Below are positions 15,954 through 25,551 of a stretch of DNA of 64,000 bases, in pieces. A model generated the notes under the pieces. The model saw only the letters and a list, made by a program, of their open reading frames with translations. It did no database searches and was not told the DNA's origin. Positions within the stretch are counted from its first letter, which is position 1. The number at the start of each line of letters is the position of its first letter. A program made the translations under genes and the position numbers. Origin of the DNA: Photobacterium aquae (GTDB lineage: Bacteria > Pseudomonadota > Gammaproteobacteria > Enterobacterales > Vibrionaceae); the NCBI RefSeq assembly GCF_001029445.1, contig NZ_LDOT01000004.1, forward strand, positions 35,774 through 99,773, written 5' to 3'.

Positions 15954-17798
15954 CTAGTAACCGACCGCTTCGCCCATCGTCAGGTGCTCCTCGATCAGCA
16001 CCATGAAGGCCGCCCCGTACTTTTCCAATTTCCGCTGACCAACCCCGTTGACAGCCAGCATCTCGCCCGCAGACGTCGGCAGCCGCTCAGCCATCTCCAT
16101 CAAACTGACATCGTTGAAGACCACATACGGCGGCAGGTTTTCCTCATCGGCAATCGCCTTGCGCAACTTGCGCAGCTTGGCAAACAGCTTCTTGTCGTAC
16201 TGGCGGCTGGCAAACTTGTCGCTCTTGCTGCTTCTGGCTGCCGTGTCCAAGCGCGGCACGGCCAATTCCAGCCCGATCTCGCCGCGCAGCACCGCCCGTG
16301 CCTTTTCGGTCAACTGGAGCGTCGAACTGCGCAACATATTCTGGACCAAAAAACCACGGTGGATAAGCTGACGCAAAATGCTGACCCAGAACTCATGGCT
16401 GTGCTCACGACCGATCCCATAGGTCGAGAGCTGGTCATGGCCATATTCGCGGATCCGCTGGTTCTGCATCCCGCGCAGCACTTCAACCACATGGTTGATA
16501 CCGAAGCCCTGATTAACACGGTAGACACATGACAATGCCTTCTGCGCCACTTCGAGCGCATCAAAACGCTTGGGCGGGTCAAGGCAGATATCACAGTTGC
16601 CGCAGGGGGTCTCGCGTGCCTCGCCAAAGTAGTTGAGCAAGACTTGGCGGCGGCAGGTCTGGGCTTCCGCAAATGCCCCCATCGCATTGAGCTTGTGGCT
16701 CTCTACTCGTTTCTGCTCCCCCTCCTCCTTCTCGTCGAGACAGCGGCGCAACCAGGCCAGATCCGACGGGTCGTAGAACATAACCGCCTCGGCAGGCAGG
16801 CCGTCACGCCCGGCTCGCCCGGTTTCCTGATAGTAGGATTCGATATTACGAGGGATATCATAATGAACCACAAACCGTACATTGGGTTTGTTGATGCCCA
16901 TCCCGAACGCGACCGTGGCCACCACAATCTGGACATCATCACGCTGGAACGCCTCCTGCACCCACGCCCGCTCGTCACTCGCCATCCCGGCATGGTAAGC
17001 CGCCACCCGGGTTCCGCCGGAGGCCAGCTTCTCGGCCACCTGCTCGACCCGCTTGCGGCTGTTGCAGTAGATAATGCCGCACTGGCCGCGCATATCCGCC
17101 ACACAACGAGCCAGCTGCGCCATCGGCTTGTACTTTTCCTGCAGGGTATAACGGATATTCGGGCGATCGAAACTGCCGAGATAGACATGGGGCTCGGACA
17201 GGGCAAGGCGGGTTAGGATATCTTGGCGAGTAGTGTCGTCGGCGGTCGCCGTCAGCGCCATCACCGGCACCCCGGACAACTGCTGGCGCACCGATCCTAA
17301 GGCCGCATACTCAGGACGGAAGTCATGCCCCCATTGCGAAATACAGTGGGCCTCATCGACGGCGAGCAGGCTGATCGGCAATGCCGCGACCCGGTCGATG
17401 AAATCGCGGCTCATCATCCGCTCCGGCGACACGTAGACCAGCTTCAATCGCCCCTCGGCCATCGCCAGGAAGGTTTCTTCCTGCTCCTCCCGGGGCATCG
17501 TCGAATTGAGGCAGGCCGCCGCGACCCCGTTGGCCTCGAGCTGGTCAACCTGATCCTTCATCAGGGAGATCAGAGGCGAGACCACCAACGCCGTGCCCTC
17601 GCGGAGCAGCGCCGGGATCTGGTAGCACAACGACTTGCCGCCGCCCGTCGGCATGATCACCAAGCAGTCCCCGCCAGCCACGGCTGTTTCAATCACCGCC
17701 TGCTGGCCGATACGGAACGCCTCGTAGCCGAAAACGTCTTCAAGGATGGTCTGGCTGGTCGCCTGGGGGACAGGTTGGCAGGCAAGGCTGGCTGACAT
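15954..17798 (-). CDS. recQ: ATP-dependent DNA helicase RecQ
   Basis: A 614-residue 3'-5' superfamily 2 helicase of usual length. It has motif [13 protein letters not shown] and motif [20 protein letters not shown]. The zinc-binding region has four Cys ([13 protein letters not shown]...CGNCDIC), followed by the winged helix RQC, and a C-terminal HRDC domain ([27 protein letters not shown]). It acts in RecFOR recombination and fork repair. It is divergent from rarD, with 238 bases between the starts. In E. coli recQ and rarD are also near neighbours. Confidence 0.97.
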   Translation of the reverse strand: MSASLACQPVPQATSQTILEDVFGYEAFRIGQQAVIETAVAGGDCLVIMPTGGGKSLCYQIPALLREGTALVVSPLISLMKDQVDQLEANGVAAACLNSTMPREEQEETFLAMAEGRLKLVYVSPERMMSRDFIDRVAALPISLLAVDEAHCISQWGHDFRPEYAALGSVRQQLSGVPVMALTATADDTTRQDILTRLALSEPHVYLGSFDRPNIRYTLQEKYKPMAQLARCVADMRGQCGIIYCNSRKRVEQVAEKLASGGTRVAAYHAGMASDERAWVQEAFQRDDVQIVVATVAFGMGINKPNVRFVVHYDIPRNIESYYQETGRAGRDGLPAEAVMFYDPSDLAWLRRCLDEKEEGEQKRVESHKLNAMGAFAEAQTCRRQVLLNYFGEARETPCGNCDICLDPPKRFDALEVAQKALSCVYRVNQGFGINHVVEVLRGMQNQRIREYGHDQLSTYGIGREHSHEFWVSILRQLIHRGFLVQNMLRSSTLQLTEKARAVLRGEIGLELAVPRLDTAARSSKSDKFASRQYDKKLFAKLRKLRKAIADEENLPPYVVFNDVSLMEMAERLPTSAGEMLAVNGVGQRKLEKYGAAFMVLIEEHLTMGEAVGY

Positions 17799-18036
17799 AT
17801 CTCGCGGTTCCTGTGTCGCATCCCCGCCGAACGCAGAGACTGTTAAAGGCTGGCTATTCTATACCAATGTCCAAGCCGTTGGGAATGCCGCCCGCTCCCC
17901 CCTCGGGGACGGCCACCTCCCTGCACCGCCGAGCAAAAGTCCATAGTATTGGTTTTGTATGCGATTTATACTGGCCCTGCATAGGCGACGCATAATTATC
18001 TGTCGCAAACCTTTACCTCGGAATGATCAGGCACTC

Positions 18037-18942
18037 ATGGACGAACAAAACCAAGAAACCCAGCGCGGCGTGATCCTCGCCCTCGCCGCCTATACCATGT
18101 GGGGCATCGCCCCGATCTACTTCAAGGCTCTGCAACATGTCAGCGCCCCCGAAATTCTCAGCCACCGGGTGATCTGGTCGGTACTCTTCCTCGCCATCCT
18201 GCTGCAAGCCAGCCGGGGCTGGGGCAAAGTCCGCCACGTCCTCTCGCGGCCACGCACCCTGCTGCTCCTAGCGGCCACAGCCACCCTCATCGGCGGCAAC
18301 TGGTTGATCTTCATCTGGGCCGTCAATAACAACTTCATGCTCAATGCCAGCCTCGGCTATTACATCAACCCACTGCTCAACGTCCTGCTCGGGATGCTTT
18401 TCCTCGGCGAGCGGCTACGCCCGCTCCAGTGGGTGGCAGTGATGCTGGCCGTGGCAGGCGTCGCCGTCCAGCTGATCCAATTCGGCTCGCTGCCGTGGAT
18501 CGCCCTCGCACTGGCCAGCAGCTTCGGTTTCTACGGCCTGCTGCGCAAGAAAATCAACCTCGACGCCCAGACCGGCCTGTTCATGGAAACCTGCCTCCTG
18601 TTGCCGATAGCGACCATCTACGTCCTGTGGATAGCCGACAGCCCGACCGCAGACTGGGGCCACAACCCGCTATCGACCAACCTGCTGCTGGTCGCCGCCG
18701 GTATCGTGACCACCCTGCCGCTCCTGTGCTTCACCGGGGCGGCCACCAAGCTCAAACTCTCGACCCTGGGGTTCTTCCAGTACATCGGGCCGAGCCTGAT
18801 GTTCATACTGGCTATTGCCCTCTACGGCGAAAGCCTCACCGCTGATAAGGTATATACCTTCGGCTTCATCTGGGCCGCACTGGTACTGTTCAGCATCGAT
18901 GGCCTCAGGAGCCGCCGTACCAAGATCACCCACTCGACCTGA
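18037..18942 (+). CDS. rarD: RarD protein, EamA-family permease
   Basis: A 301-residue inner-membrane protein with ten hydrophobic helices, the EamA/DMT topology. Typical RarD stretches are TMWGIAPIYFKAL, HRVIWSVLF, NWLIFIWAVNNNFMLNASLGYYINPL and FFQYIGPSLMFILAI. It was linked to chloramphenicol resistance by homology; the substrate is not established. The ATG at 18037 gives MDEQNQETQRGV, avoiding 26 unsupported residues from the ATG at 17959. A LysE-family exporter gene follows after 65 bases on the same strand. Confidence 0.92.
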   Translation: MDEQNQETQRGVILALAAYTMWGIAPIYFKALQHVSAPEILSHRVIWSVLFLAILLQASRGWGKVRHVLSRPRTLLLLAATATLIGGNWLIFIWAVNNNFMLNASLGYYINPLLNVLLGMLFLGERLRPLQWVAVMLAVAGVAVQLIQFGSLPWIALALASSFGFYGLLRKKINLDAQTGLFMETCLLLPIATIYVLWIADSPTADWGHNPLSTNLLLVAAGIVTTLPLLCFTGAATKLKLSTLGFFQYIGPSLMFILAIALYGESLTADKVYTFGFIWAALVLFSIDGLRSRRTKITHST

Positions 18943-19007
18943 CACAGACACCGCCGCCGGCCATAACGCCGGCAGCACCCAACCCTCCCACTGGAACAAA
19001 AGAGAAC

Positions 19008-19661
19008 ATGAACGACATCGCTCCCCTTATCACCCTGCTGGCCGTCCACATTGTGGCCCTGATGAGCCCCGGACCCGACTTTGCCCTCGTGGTCCAAAAT
19101 GCGGGACGCTACGGCCGCCAGACGGGTATTGCCATTGCCTTCGGCCTATCGCTGGGGATCCTGATCCATTCCATTCTCAGCCTGACCGGGGCCAGCTTGC
19201 TTATCCAGCAACATCCCGCCCTGTTCACCCTGCTTCAAGTGGCTGGCGGCAGCTACCTGCTGTGGCTGGGTACCGGTGCCCTCAAGAGCGTCTTCGCCCT
19301 ACTGACCAAGCCCCGGGATCTGGCGCAGGTCAATCCGATGCCGGCACGGCTGATTGCCAACCGTCGCCAAGCGATGCTCAAAGGCTTCACCACCAACATC
19401 CTCAACCCCAAAGCGCTGGTGTTCTTCCTCAGCCTGCTCTCCACCCTCGTACCGGCAGGTATGCCGCTTAGCGGCAAGATCGTCGCCATCGCCCTACTCT
19501 GGCTCACCGCCTTCCTATGGTTCGCCCTGCTGGCATGGCTGCTGACCGGCCAGCGCATGCAACAGCGCCTGCTACGCTGGTCACCGGCCATAGACGGCCT
19601 GTGCGGGCTGCTGTTCGTGACCATCGGCGGGACCATCCTCTATCAGGCCGTCATCCGCTGA
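19008..19661 (+). CDS. LysE/RhtB-family amino acid exporter
   Basis: A 217-residue protein with five or six hydrophobic helices. It has the family N-terminus HIVALMSPGPDFALVVQNA followed by GRQTGIAIAFGLSLG and the central NILNPKALVFFLSLL motif. The closest named relatives are RhtC/RhtB-type homoserine-threonine exporters, which lie beside recQ in E. coli, so an RhtC role is plausible but not proven. It is flanked by rarD upstream and ggt downstream on the same strand. Confidence 0.88.
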   Translation: MNDIAPLITLLAVHIVALMSPGPDFALVVQNAGRYGRQTGIAIAFGLSLGILIHSILSLTGASLLIQQHPALFTLLQVAGGSYLLWLGTGALKSVFALLTKPRDLAQVNPMPARLIANRRQAMLKGFTTNILNPKALVFFLSLLSTLVPAGMPLSGKIVAIALLWLTAFLWFALLAWLLTGQRMQQRLLRWSPAIDGLCGLLFVTIGGTILYQAVIR

Positions 19662-19753
19662 GCTTGACCGGCAGCACAAAATCCAACCGTCGATTAGACA
19701 GAGGCGTGATCCACCCATAGGCTTGCTGCAGCCCACCAAGGAAGGAGCCCACC

Positions 19754-21511
19754 ATGCCAAGGAACATTCCCCGCAAGCCGCTGTTACTCGCGGCTTGCCT
19801 TGCCGTCTTTCCGGCCGCGGCCGCACAACAGGCGGCCGACCAAAATGCCCCCGAGGCAGCTACCGGCCGCTCCGCCCAACATCTCGCCCAGGGTAAAGAG
19901 TGGATGGTCGCCACCGCCAACCCCCATGCCAGCGAGGCAGGGGCCGCCATGCTCCGCCAGGGCGGCAACGCCATCGATGCCATGGTCGCCATCCAACTGG
20001 TCTTGGGGCTGACCGAACCCCAGTCGTCTGGCCTCGGCGGCGGCGCCTTCCTCGTCTACTGGGACAACGACCAACAGGCACTGAGAACCTTCGACGGGCG
20101 GGAAAGCGCCCCGCTCGCCGTCACCCCGGTCCTGTTTCAGGACAGCAAAGGCCAGCCGCTGCAATTTTTCGACGCCGTGGTCGGCGGCCGCTCTGTCGGT
20201 ACCCCGGGAACGATCAAGCTGCTGTGGCATACCCACCAGCGGCTCGGCAAACTACCGTGGCGCGAGCTGTTCAAGCCTGCTCAAGCACTGGCCAGCAATG
20301 GTTTTACCGTCAGCCCCCGGCTCGCCGCTCTTATTGCCAAGGATCAAGAACACCTGCGACGTTTCGAAGCCACCCGAAACTATTTCTTTAACCGCGATGG
20401 CCAGCCGCTGCAAGCCGGGGACACCCTGAAGAACCCCGCCTATGCCGCAACGCTCAAGCTCCTGGCCGAAGACGGGCCGCGCCCTTTCTACAGCGGCGAG
20501 ATAGCCCGTGACATCGTCAATACCGTGCGCAATGCCCTCGGTAATCCTGGGGTTCTCAGCTTGATGGATCTCGCCACCTACCAAATCAAAGAGCGCCCGC
20601 CCGTCTGCGCTCCTTACCGCCAGTACCAAATCTGCGGGATGGGCCCGCCCAGCTCCGGGGCCCTGACCCTCGGCCAGATCCTCGGCACCCTCAGCCACTA
20701 CCCGCTGGGCCAGCTCGGCCCCGACAATCCCGAAAGCTGGCGCCTGATCAGCGATGCCTCTCGGCTTGCCTTTGCCGATCGCGGCCGCTACATCGCTGAC
20801 AGCGATTACGTCCCGGTACCCACAACCGGACTGCTCGACGAGGATTACCTGCGCCAACGTGCTGCACTGCTCGACAGGGATACCGCGCTACCCGAGGCAC
20901 TGCCGGGCAACCCACCTTGGCAGCATGCCCTGCACTATGGGGCTGACCAGTCCCTGGAGCTCCCCTCCACCAGCCACTTCTCGATTGTCGATGCCAATCG
21001 CAACGTGGTCTCAATGACCACCACCATCGAGAACGGCTTCGGCTCCCGGCTCATGGTGCGCGGCTTCCTGCTCAACAACGAGCTCACCGACTTCTCGTTC
21101 CGCAGCCATAATAACGGCCACCCCATCGCCAACCGGGTCGAGCCGGGCAAGCGCCCCCGCTCCTCGATGGCCCCGACCATCGTGATGGCAAACGGGAGCC
21201 CCTATCTGGCCATCGGCTCCCCCGGCGGAAGCCAGATCATCGGCTACGTTGCCAAGACCCTGATCGGCCACCTCGACTGGGGACTGGATCTGCAACAGGC
21301 CATCGACCTGCCCAACATGAACAACCGCTTCGGCCCAATAGAAATCGAGGCCGACACCGATGCCGACCACTGGAAGCCCAAGCTCGAGAAGCTCGGATTC
21401 AAAGTCCAGCTCAAGCCGCTCAATTCAGGCGTGCAGGCCATTGCCATTGATGGCAAACAACTCTCCGGAGCGGCGGATCCGCGCCGTGAAGGCACCGTGA
21501 TCGGCCACTAA
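19754..21511 (+). CDS. ggt: Gamma-glutamyltranspeptidase
   Basis: A 585-residue periplasmic N-terminal-nucleophile hydrolase that cleaves and transfers the gamma-glutamyl group of glutathione. A signal peptide (LLLAACLAVFPAAAAQQ) is followed by the large subunit and the self-cleavage site before Thr406 in STSHFSIVD, the conserved nucleophile. The substrate loop residues LLNNELTDFSF, RPRSSMAPTIV and GSPGGSQIIGYV are intact. AAGGAG precedes the ATG by about nine bases. It converges on uvrD and shares the intergenic hairpin region. I see no plus-strand T-run of its own. Confidence 0.96.
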   Translation: MPRNIPRKPLLLAACLAVFPAAAAQQAADQNAPEAATGRSAQHLAQGKEWMVATANPHASEAGAAMLRQGGNAIDAMVAIQLVLGLTEPQSSGLGGGAFLVYWDNDQQALRTFDGRESAPLAVTPVLFQDSKGQPLQFFDAVVGGRSVGTPGTIKLLWHTHQRLGKLPWRELFKPAQALASNGFTVSPRLAALIAKDQEHLRRFEATRNYFFNRDGQPLQAGDTLKNPAYAATLKLLAEDGPRPFYSGEIARDIVNTVRNALGNPGVLSLMDLATYQIKERPPVCAPYRQYQICGMGPPSSGALTLGQILGTLSHYPLGQLGPDNPESWRLISDASRLAFADRGRYIADSDYVPVPTTGLLDEDYLRQRAALLDRDTALPEALPGNPPWQHALHYGADQSLELPSTSHFSIVDANRNVVSMTTTIENGFGSRLMVRGFLLNNELTDFSFRSHNNGHPIANRVEPGKRPRSSMAPTIVMANGSPYLAIGSPGGSQIIGYVAKTLIGHLDWGLDLQQAIDLPNMNNRFGPIEIEADTDADHWKPKLEKLGFKVQLKPLNSGVQAIAIDGKQLSGAADPRREGTVIGH

Positions 21512-21525
21512 CCTCAACCGATGGG

Positions 21526-21561
21526 CAAAAAAAGGCCCGCCGGTCGAACTGACCGGCGGGC
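21526..21561 (-). terminator. Terminator of uvrD
   Basis: The 11-base perfect stem GCCCGCCGGTC/GACCGGCGGGC with a five-base loop is followed on the minus strand by CTTTTTTT. It lies between the convergent ggt and uvrD genes. Confidence 0.88.
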
Positions 21562-21599
21562 ATCGTCTCTTTTGCAATAGGGTGCTCAGCGCGCAGCGC

Positions 21600-23771
21600 T
21601 TACATCGGCTGCAACTTGGCGTATTGGGTCACCAGCCATTTGATCCCCTCGCCGTTGAAGGCAACCTGGACCCGACTCTGGGCACCGCTGCCCTCAAAGT
21701 TGATAATCGTACCTTCGCCAAATTTAGGGTGCATCACGCGCTGGCCGAGGGTGTAGCCGGTCTGGTTGAAGTTCTCGCTGACCACCGACTGACTGAAGCG
21801 CCCGCTGCTAGCAGGTCGCGACACCTTGGCTTTCATCCGGACCTCCTCGATATGCTCCTGCGGGATCTCGCGGATAAACCGTGACGGCTTGTGGAAGTTA
21901 TCCTTGCCGTACAGGCGGCGCATCTCGGCATGGCTGATGTACAGCTTCTGCATCGCACGGGTCATGCCCACGTAGCACAACCGGCGCTCCTCCTCGAGGC
22001 GGCCGACCTCCTCGGTCGTACGCGAGCTAGGGAACATCCCCTCCTCGACGCCCACCATGAACACCACCGGGAACTCGAGGCCCTTGGCACTGTGCATCGT
22101 CATCAACTGCACCGCGTCCTCGAAATCATCGGCCTGCCCCTCGCCGGCTTCCAGCGCCGCATGGGACAAGAAAGCCGACAACGGGCTCATCTCGACCGCC
22201 TCTTCCGGTACCTCGAACTGGCGGGTTGCCGTCACCAGCTCCTCAAGGTTTTCGACCCGGGCCTGGGCCTTCTCGCCTTTCTCCTGCTCGTACATCGCCC
22301 GCAGCCCCGAGTTGCGGATCACCTCGTCGGTCTGCTGGTAGAGCAGCATATCACGGGTATCATCCTCAAGGGCATTGACCAGCTCGATAAAACGGCGCAA
22401 CGAGTTGGCCGCCCGGCCGGCTAGCGCCTGCTCCTCCAGCAGAGCCACACAGGCCTGCCACATAGTGGCCCCACGATCGCGAGCCGCCATCCGGATAGTA
22501 TCAAGGGTGCGGTCGCCCAGTCCCCGGGCCGGGGTATTGACCACCCGCTCGAACGAGGCATCATCGTGGCGGTTGGCAATCAGGCGCATGTAGGCCAGCG
22601 TATCTTTGATTTCCTGACGCTCGAAGAAGCGCATACCGCCGTAGATCCGATAAGGCATTCCCGCCTGGATCAACGCCTCTTCCAACACCCGCGACTGGGC
22701 GTTGCTGCGGTACAGCATCGCGGTCTCGTTCAGGGCTCCGCCCTGATCCTGCCACTCCTTGATTTTGCCGACCACGAAACGGGCCTCGTCGAGCTCATTG
22801 AACGCCGAGTAGATCGAAATCAGCTCGCCCTCGCTCCCCTCGGTCCAAAGATTCTTGCCCATCCGCTCATTGTTGTTGGCGATAAGGCCGTTGGCAGCCT
22901 TAAGGATATTGCCGGTAGAGCGGTAGTTCTGCTCGAGGAATATCGACTTGGCATCCTTGAAATCATTCAAAAAGCGCTGGATGTTCTCGACCTTGGCGCC
23001 GCGCCAGCCGTAAATCGACTGATCGTCGTCACCTACAATCATGACATTGCACTGCGGCCCTGCCATCAAGCGCAACCAGGCATACTGGATGTTGTTGGTA
23101 TCCTGGAACTCATCGACCAGAATATGCTTGAAACGGGCCTGGTAGTGCTCACGGATATGCTTGCTATGCTTGAGCAGCTCATAGGATCGCAGCAGCAGCT
23201 CGGCAAAATCCACCAAGCCAGCCCGATCACAGGCATCTTGATAAGCCGTGTAGAGGCGCAGCCAAGTCTGCTCAACCGGATCGCTGAAAGTCTCTATGTG
23301 CTGCGGGCGCAGCCCCTCGTCTTTCTTGCCGTTGATATACCAGGCTGCCTGGCGTGCCGGCCACTGTTTCTCGTCGAGGTTCTGGGCCTTGATCAGGCGG
23401 CGGAGCAAGCGCATCTGGTCGTCGGAATCCAAAATATTGAAATCCTCCGGCAGCTTGGCGTCAAGGTAGTGGGCCCGCAGCATCCGGTGGCACAGACCGT
23501 GGAAGGTGCCGTTCCACATCCCCGACAGCGAGCCCTGCATCAGCTCGTTGATCCGGCCGCGCATTTCCGCCGCCGCCTTGTTGGTGAAGGTCACCGACAT
23601 AATCGAGTACGGCGAGGCCTGCTCAATAGCCATCAACCAGGCGATGCGATGGACCAGAACCCGGGTCTTACCACTTCCCGCACCCGCCAGCACCAAATAA
23701 TTACCCAACGGGGCCGCTACTGCCTCGCGCTGCTTGTCATTAAGACCATCTAACAGAAGTGATACGTCCAT
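21600..23771 (-). CDS. uvrD: DNA helicase II UvrD
   Basis: A 723-residue superfamily 1A 3'-5' helicase for nucleotide excision and mismatch repair. The motifs are motif [12 protein letters not shown], motif II VDEFQDTN, motif [17 protein letters not shown], motif IV QNYRSTG and motif VI VGMTRA. A C-terminal Tudor-like tail (GQRVMHPKFGEGTIINFEG) contacts RNA polymerase in relatives, so this is UvrD and not Rep, which is at 53.9 kb. A LexA-like box lies just upstream. In E. coli uvrD directly follows yigB; here the bufferin operon separates them. Confidence 0.97.
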   Translation of the reverse strand: MDVSLLLDGLNDKQREAVAAPLGNYLVLAGAGSGKTRVLVHRIAWLMAIEQASPYSIMSVTFTNKAAAEMRGRINELMQGSLSGMWNGTFHGLCHRMLRAHYLDAKLPEDFNILDSDDQMRLLRRLIKAQNLDEKQWPARQAAWYINGKKDEGLRPQHIETFSDPVEQTWLRLYTAYQDACDRAGLVDFAELLLRSYELLKHSKHIREHYQARFKHILVDEFQDTNNIQYAWLRLMAGPQCNVMIVGDDDQSIYGWRGAKVENIQRFLNDFKDAKSIFLEQNYRSTGNILKAANGLIANNNERMGKNLWTEGSEGELISIYSAFNELDEARFVVGKIKEWQDQGGALNETAMLYRSNAQSRVLEEALIQAGMPYRIYGGMRFFERQEIKDTLAYMRLIANRHDDASFERVVNTPARGLGDRTLDTIRMAARDRGATMWQACVALLEEQALAGRAANSLRRFIELVNALEDDTRDMLLYQQTDEVIRNSGLRAMYEQEKGEKAQARVENLEELVTATRQFEVPEEAVEMSPLSAFLSHAALEAGEGQADDFEDAVQLMTMHSAKGLEFPVVFMVGVEEGMFPSSRTTEEVGRLEEERRLCYVGMTRAMQKLYISHAEMRRLYGKDNFHKPSRFIREIPQEHIEEVRMKAKVSRPASSGRFSQSVVSENFNQTGYTLGQRVMHPKFGEGTIINFEGSGAQSRVQVAFNGEGIKWLVTQYAKLQPM

Positions 23772-23780
23772 CGCTCTCTA

Positions 23781-23796
23781 CTGGTTATTTATACAA
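23781..23796 (-). promoter_or_regulatory. LexA-like SOS box of uvrD
   Basis: The minus strand reads TTGTATAAATAACCAG, ten bases before the uvrD ATG. It differs at three positions from the E. coli uvrD box CTGTATATATACCCAG. SOS control of uvrD is known in E. coli. Confidence 0.6.
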
Positions 23797-24131
23797 TGGT
23801 AGAGATTATAACCACAAAGCCCACCGGGATGCGAGGACACACAGCCATCGGCACCATCCCGCCAATTACCGGCCCCTGCCTGCCGAACCCATTGCAGCTG
23901 TTGCTAAACCGCTCAGCCTATCATGGCTAATATTTCACCTAATCAAGCGCTTGCCTATTTCTGTTTTGTTCTATGATTGGAAAGGCGATTGTTAATGCAT
24001 CGTTAAAAAAACAAAGAAGGGCTGAAAGATTTCCGTCGCACCCCCTTTCTTATGTAGCAGAGCACCATGAGGTGCCACCCAGGGAAGCAGATATGCTCCC
24101 AATACAGTCAGCGAAACAAAGAGGAATGACC
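23797..24131 (+). other. Intergenic leader of the bufferin operon
   Basis: 335 bases between divergent uvrD and bufA hold no supported gene. A weak sigma-70-like pair TTGCCT (23951) and TATGAT (23972) with a short 15-base spacer is the best visible promoter. The family is often driven by an ECF sigma factor in other bacteria, but no such gene lies nearby. The ribosome site AAAGAGGA sits at 24118-24125. Confidence 0.4.
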
Positions 24132-24398
24132 ATGAAGAAAACCACCAATATCGCACTTGCTTCAGCCGTAACCGGCCTGCTTGCCCTTGCCGGGACGGCC
24201 ATGACCACAACCACAGCCGTCGCGGCTGAGGGCAAAGAGAAATGCTACGGCGTGGTCAAGGCCGGCAAGAACGACTGTGCGACCAAGACCAGCTCCTGTG
24301 CCGGCACCTCGAAAACCGACAACCAGAAGGACGCCTTCGTAATGGTACCTAAAGGCCTGTGCGAGCGCCTTGTCGGCGGCTCTACCAAGTCATCCTAA
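24132..24398 (+). CDS. Bufferin-type precursor peptide 1 (DUF2282)
   Basis: An 88-residue secreted peptide. A signal sequence (about 1-32, cleaved near AVAA) is followed by a mature part with four Cys at 38, 49, 56 and 77, in [22 protein letters not shown] and KGLCERL. DUF2282 peptides (BufA/GigA) are RiPP precursors in which a DUF692 enzyme oxidises Cys, reported to form thiooxazoles that sequester copper; related gig genes respond to gold and copper. The ATG at 24132 is preferred to 24126 because AAAGAGGA is correctly spaced. It is the first gene of a five-gene operon. Metal buffering here is inferred from family. Confidence 0.88.
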   Translation: MKKTTNIALASAVTGLLALAGTAMTTTTAVAAEGKEKCYGVVKAGKNDCATKTSSCAGTSKTDNQKDAFVMVPKGLCERLVGGSTKSS

Positions 24399-24435
24399 GC
24401 CCCCCAACGCTATCAGCCACGAGAAAGGAAGAGAT

Positions 24436-24696
24436 ATGAAGAAGTCGAATATCGCTGTCACGACAGCCGTATCTGGCCTGTTGGCCTTGGCCGGGGTAGC
24501 CCTAGCCCCTTCCGTCGCCCATGCGGCGGACAAGGAAAAATGCTACGGCGTAGTCAAGGCGGGCAAGAACGACTGCGCGACCAAGACCAGCTCCTGCGCC
24601 GGCACCTCGAAGACCGATGGCCAGAAAGATGCCTTCGTGATGGTACCCAAGGGATTGTGCGACCGCCTCGCAGGCAGCAGCAAGGAGGCCAAGTAA
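24436..24696 (+). CDS. Bufferin-type precursor peptide 2 (DUF2282 paralogue)
   Basis: An 86-residue tandem paralogue of the preceding gene, 37 bases downstream. The signal peptide differs (MKKSNIAVTTAVSG... cleaved after AHA), but the mature core from EKCYG to KGLC is nearly identical, with a single Asn-to-Gly change in the segment between the third and fourth Cys. Cys are at 36, 47, 54 and 75. AAAGGAAGAG precedes the ATG. The stop TAA abuts the TTG start of the maturase. The conserved core with a diverged signal and tail implies selection on the modified region. Confidence 0.88.
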   Translation: MKKSNIAVTTAVSGLLALAGVALAPSVAHAADKEKCYGVVKAGKNDCATKTSSCAGTSKTDGQKDAFVMVPKGLCDRLAGSSKEAK

Positions 24697-25551
24697 TTGA
24701 GCCGCCTGTCACCACAGGCGATGGTCGGGGTGGGGCTTCGGTCCCCCCACATCGACCAAGTCCTCGCCGAGCGGCCTGATATCGGTTGGTGGGAAATCCA
24801 CAGCGAGAACTATTTCAACCCGGTCTCGGCTGCCCGCCAGCAGATACGGGAAATCGCCGAACACTACCCCGTCAGCTGCCACGGTATTGGCCTGTCGCTG
24901 GGCTCGGCCGATCCCCTCGATAGCGCCCACCTCTGCCAGCTAAAGGGGCTCATCGACGAGCTCGCCCCCATCGCCGTCTCCGACCACCTCAGCTGGAGCT
25001 CGGTGGACGGGGAGTACTTCAACGACCTGCTGCCGCTGCCCTATACCGAAGAGGCACTCTCGCACTTCTGCCGCAAGGTCGAACAGGTGCAGGACTTCCT
25101 CGGCCGCCGCCTATTGGTCGAAAACCCGTCCAGCTACCTCCAGTTCAGCCATTCCACCATCCCGGAATGGGAGTTCCTGAACCATGTCCAGCAACGTACC
25201 GGCTGCGGCCTGCTGCTGGATCTCAACAATATCTACGTCAGTGCCTTCAACCATGGCTTTGACTGCCAGCAATACCTCGCCGCTCTCGAACCGAGCGCCG
25301 TCGGGGAGATCCACCTCGCCGGATTCACCGCCAAGCAAGTCGACGATGGCGAGATATGGATCGATACCCACAGCCGCCCGGTCAGCGATCCGGTCTGGCA
25401 GCTCTACCGCCAATGGATCCGCCAGCATGGTCCGGTCCCCACCCTCATCGAGTGGGATTTGGACATCCCGGCCTTACCCGTACTGCTGGGCGAAGCCGCC
25501 AAGGCCCGCGACATACTGCAGCAGGAGGAACGCCATGACTCACCCGCCTGA
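24697..25551 (+). CDS. DUF692 multinuclear iron oxidase, bufferin maturase (BufB-like)
   Basis: A 284-residue TIM-barrel MNIO-family enzyme. Likely iron ligands and active-site residues are visible: His35/Glu37 in EIHSENY, His62 in CHGIGLS, Asp96/His97 in SDHLSW, Glu142/Asn143 in VENPSSY, Asn185/His186 in NHGFD, His206 in EIHLAGF, Asp223/His225 in DTHSRPV and Glu252 in LIEWD. Family members use two or three irons to convert peptide cysteines. The start is TTG at 24697, next to the precursor-2 stop, with AAGGAGG eight bases upstream; no better ATG exists. The 3' end overlaps the DUF2063 gene by 17 bases. Confidence 0.9.
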   Translation: MSRLSPQAMVGVGLRSPHIDQVLAERPDIGWWEIHSENYFNPVSAARQQIREIAEHYPVSCHGIGLSLGSADPLDSAHLCQLKGLIDELAPIAVSDHLSWSSVDGEYFNDLLPLPYTEEALSHFCRKVEQVQDFLGRRLLVENPSSYLQFSHSTIPEWEFLNHVQQRTGCGLLLDLNNIYVSAFNHGFDCQQYLAALEPSAVGEIHLAGFTAKQVDDGEIWIDTHSRPVSDPVWQLYRQWIRQHGPVPTLIEWDLDIPALPVLLGEAAKARDILQQEERHDSPA

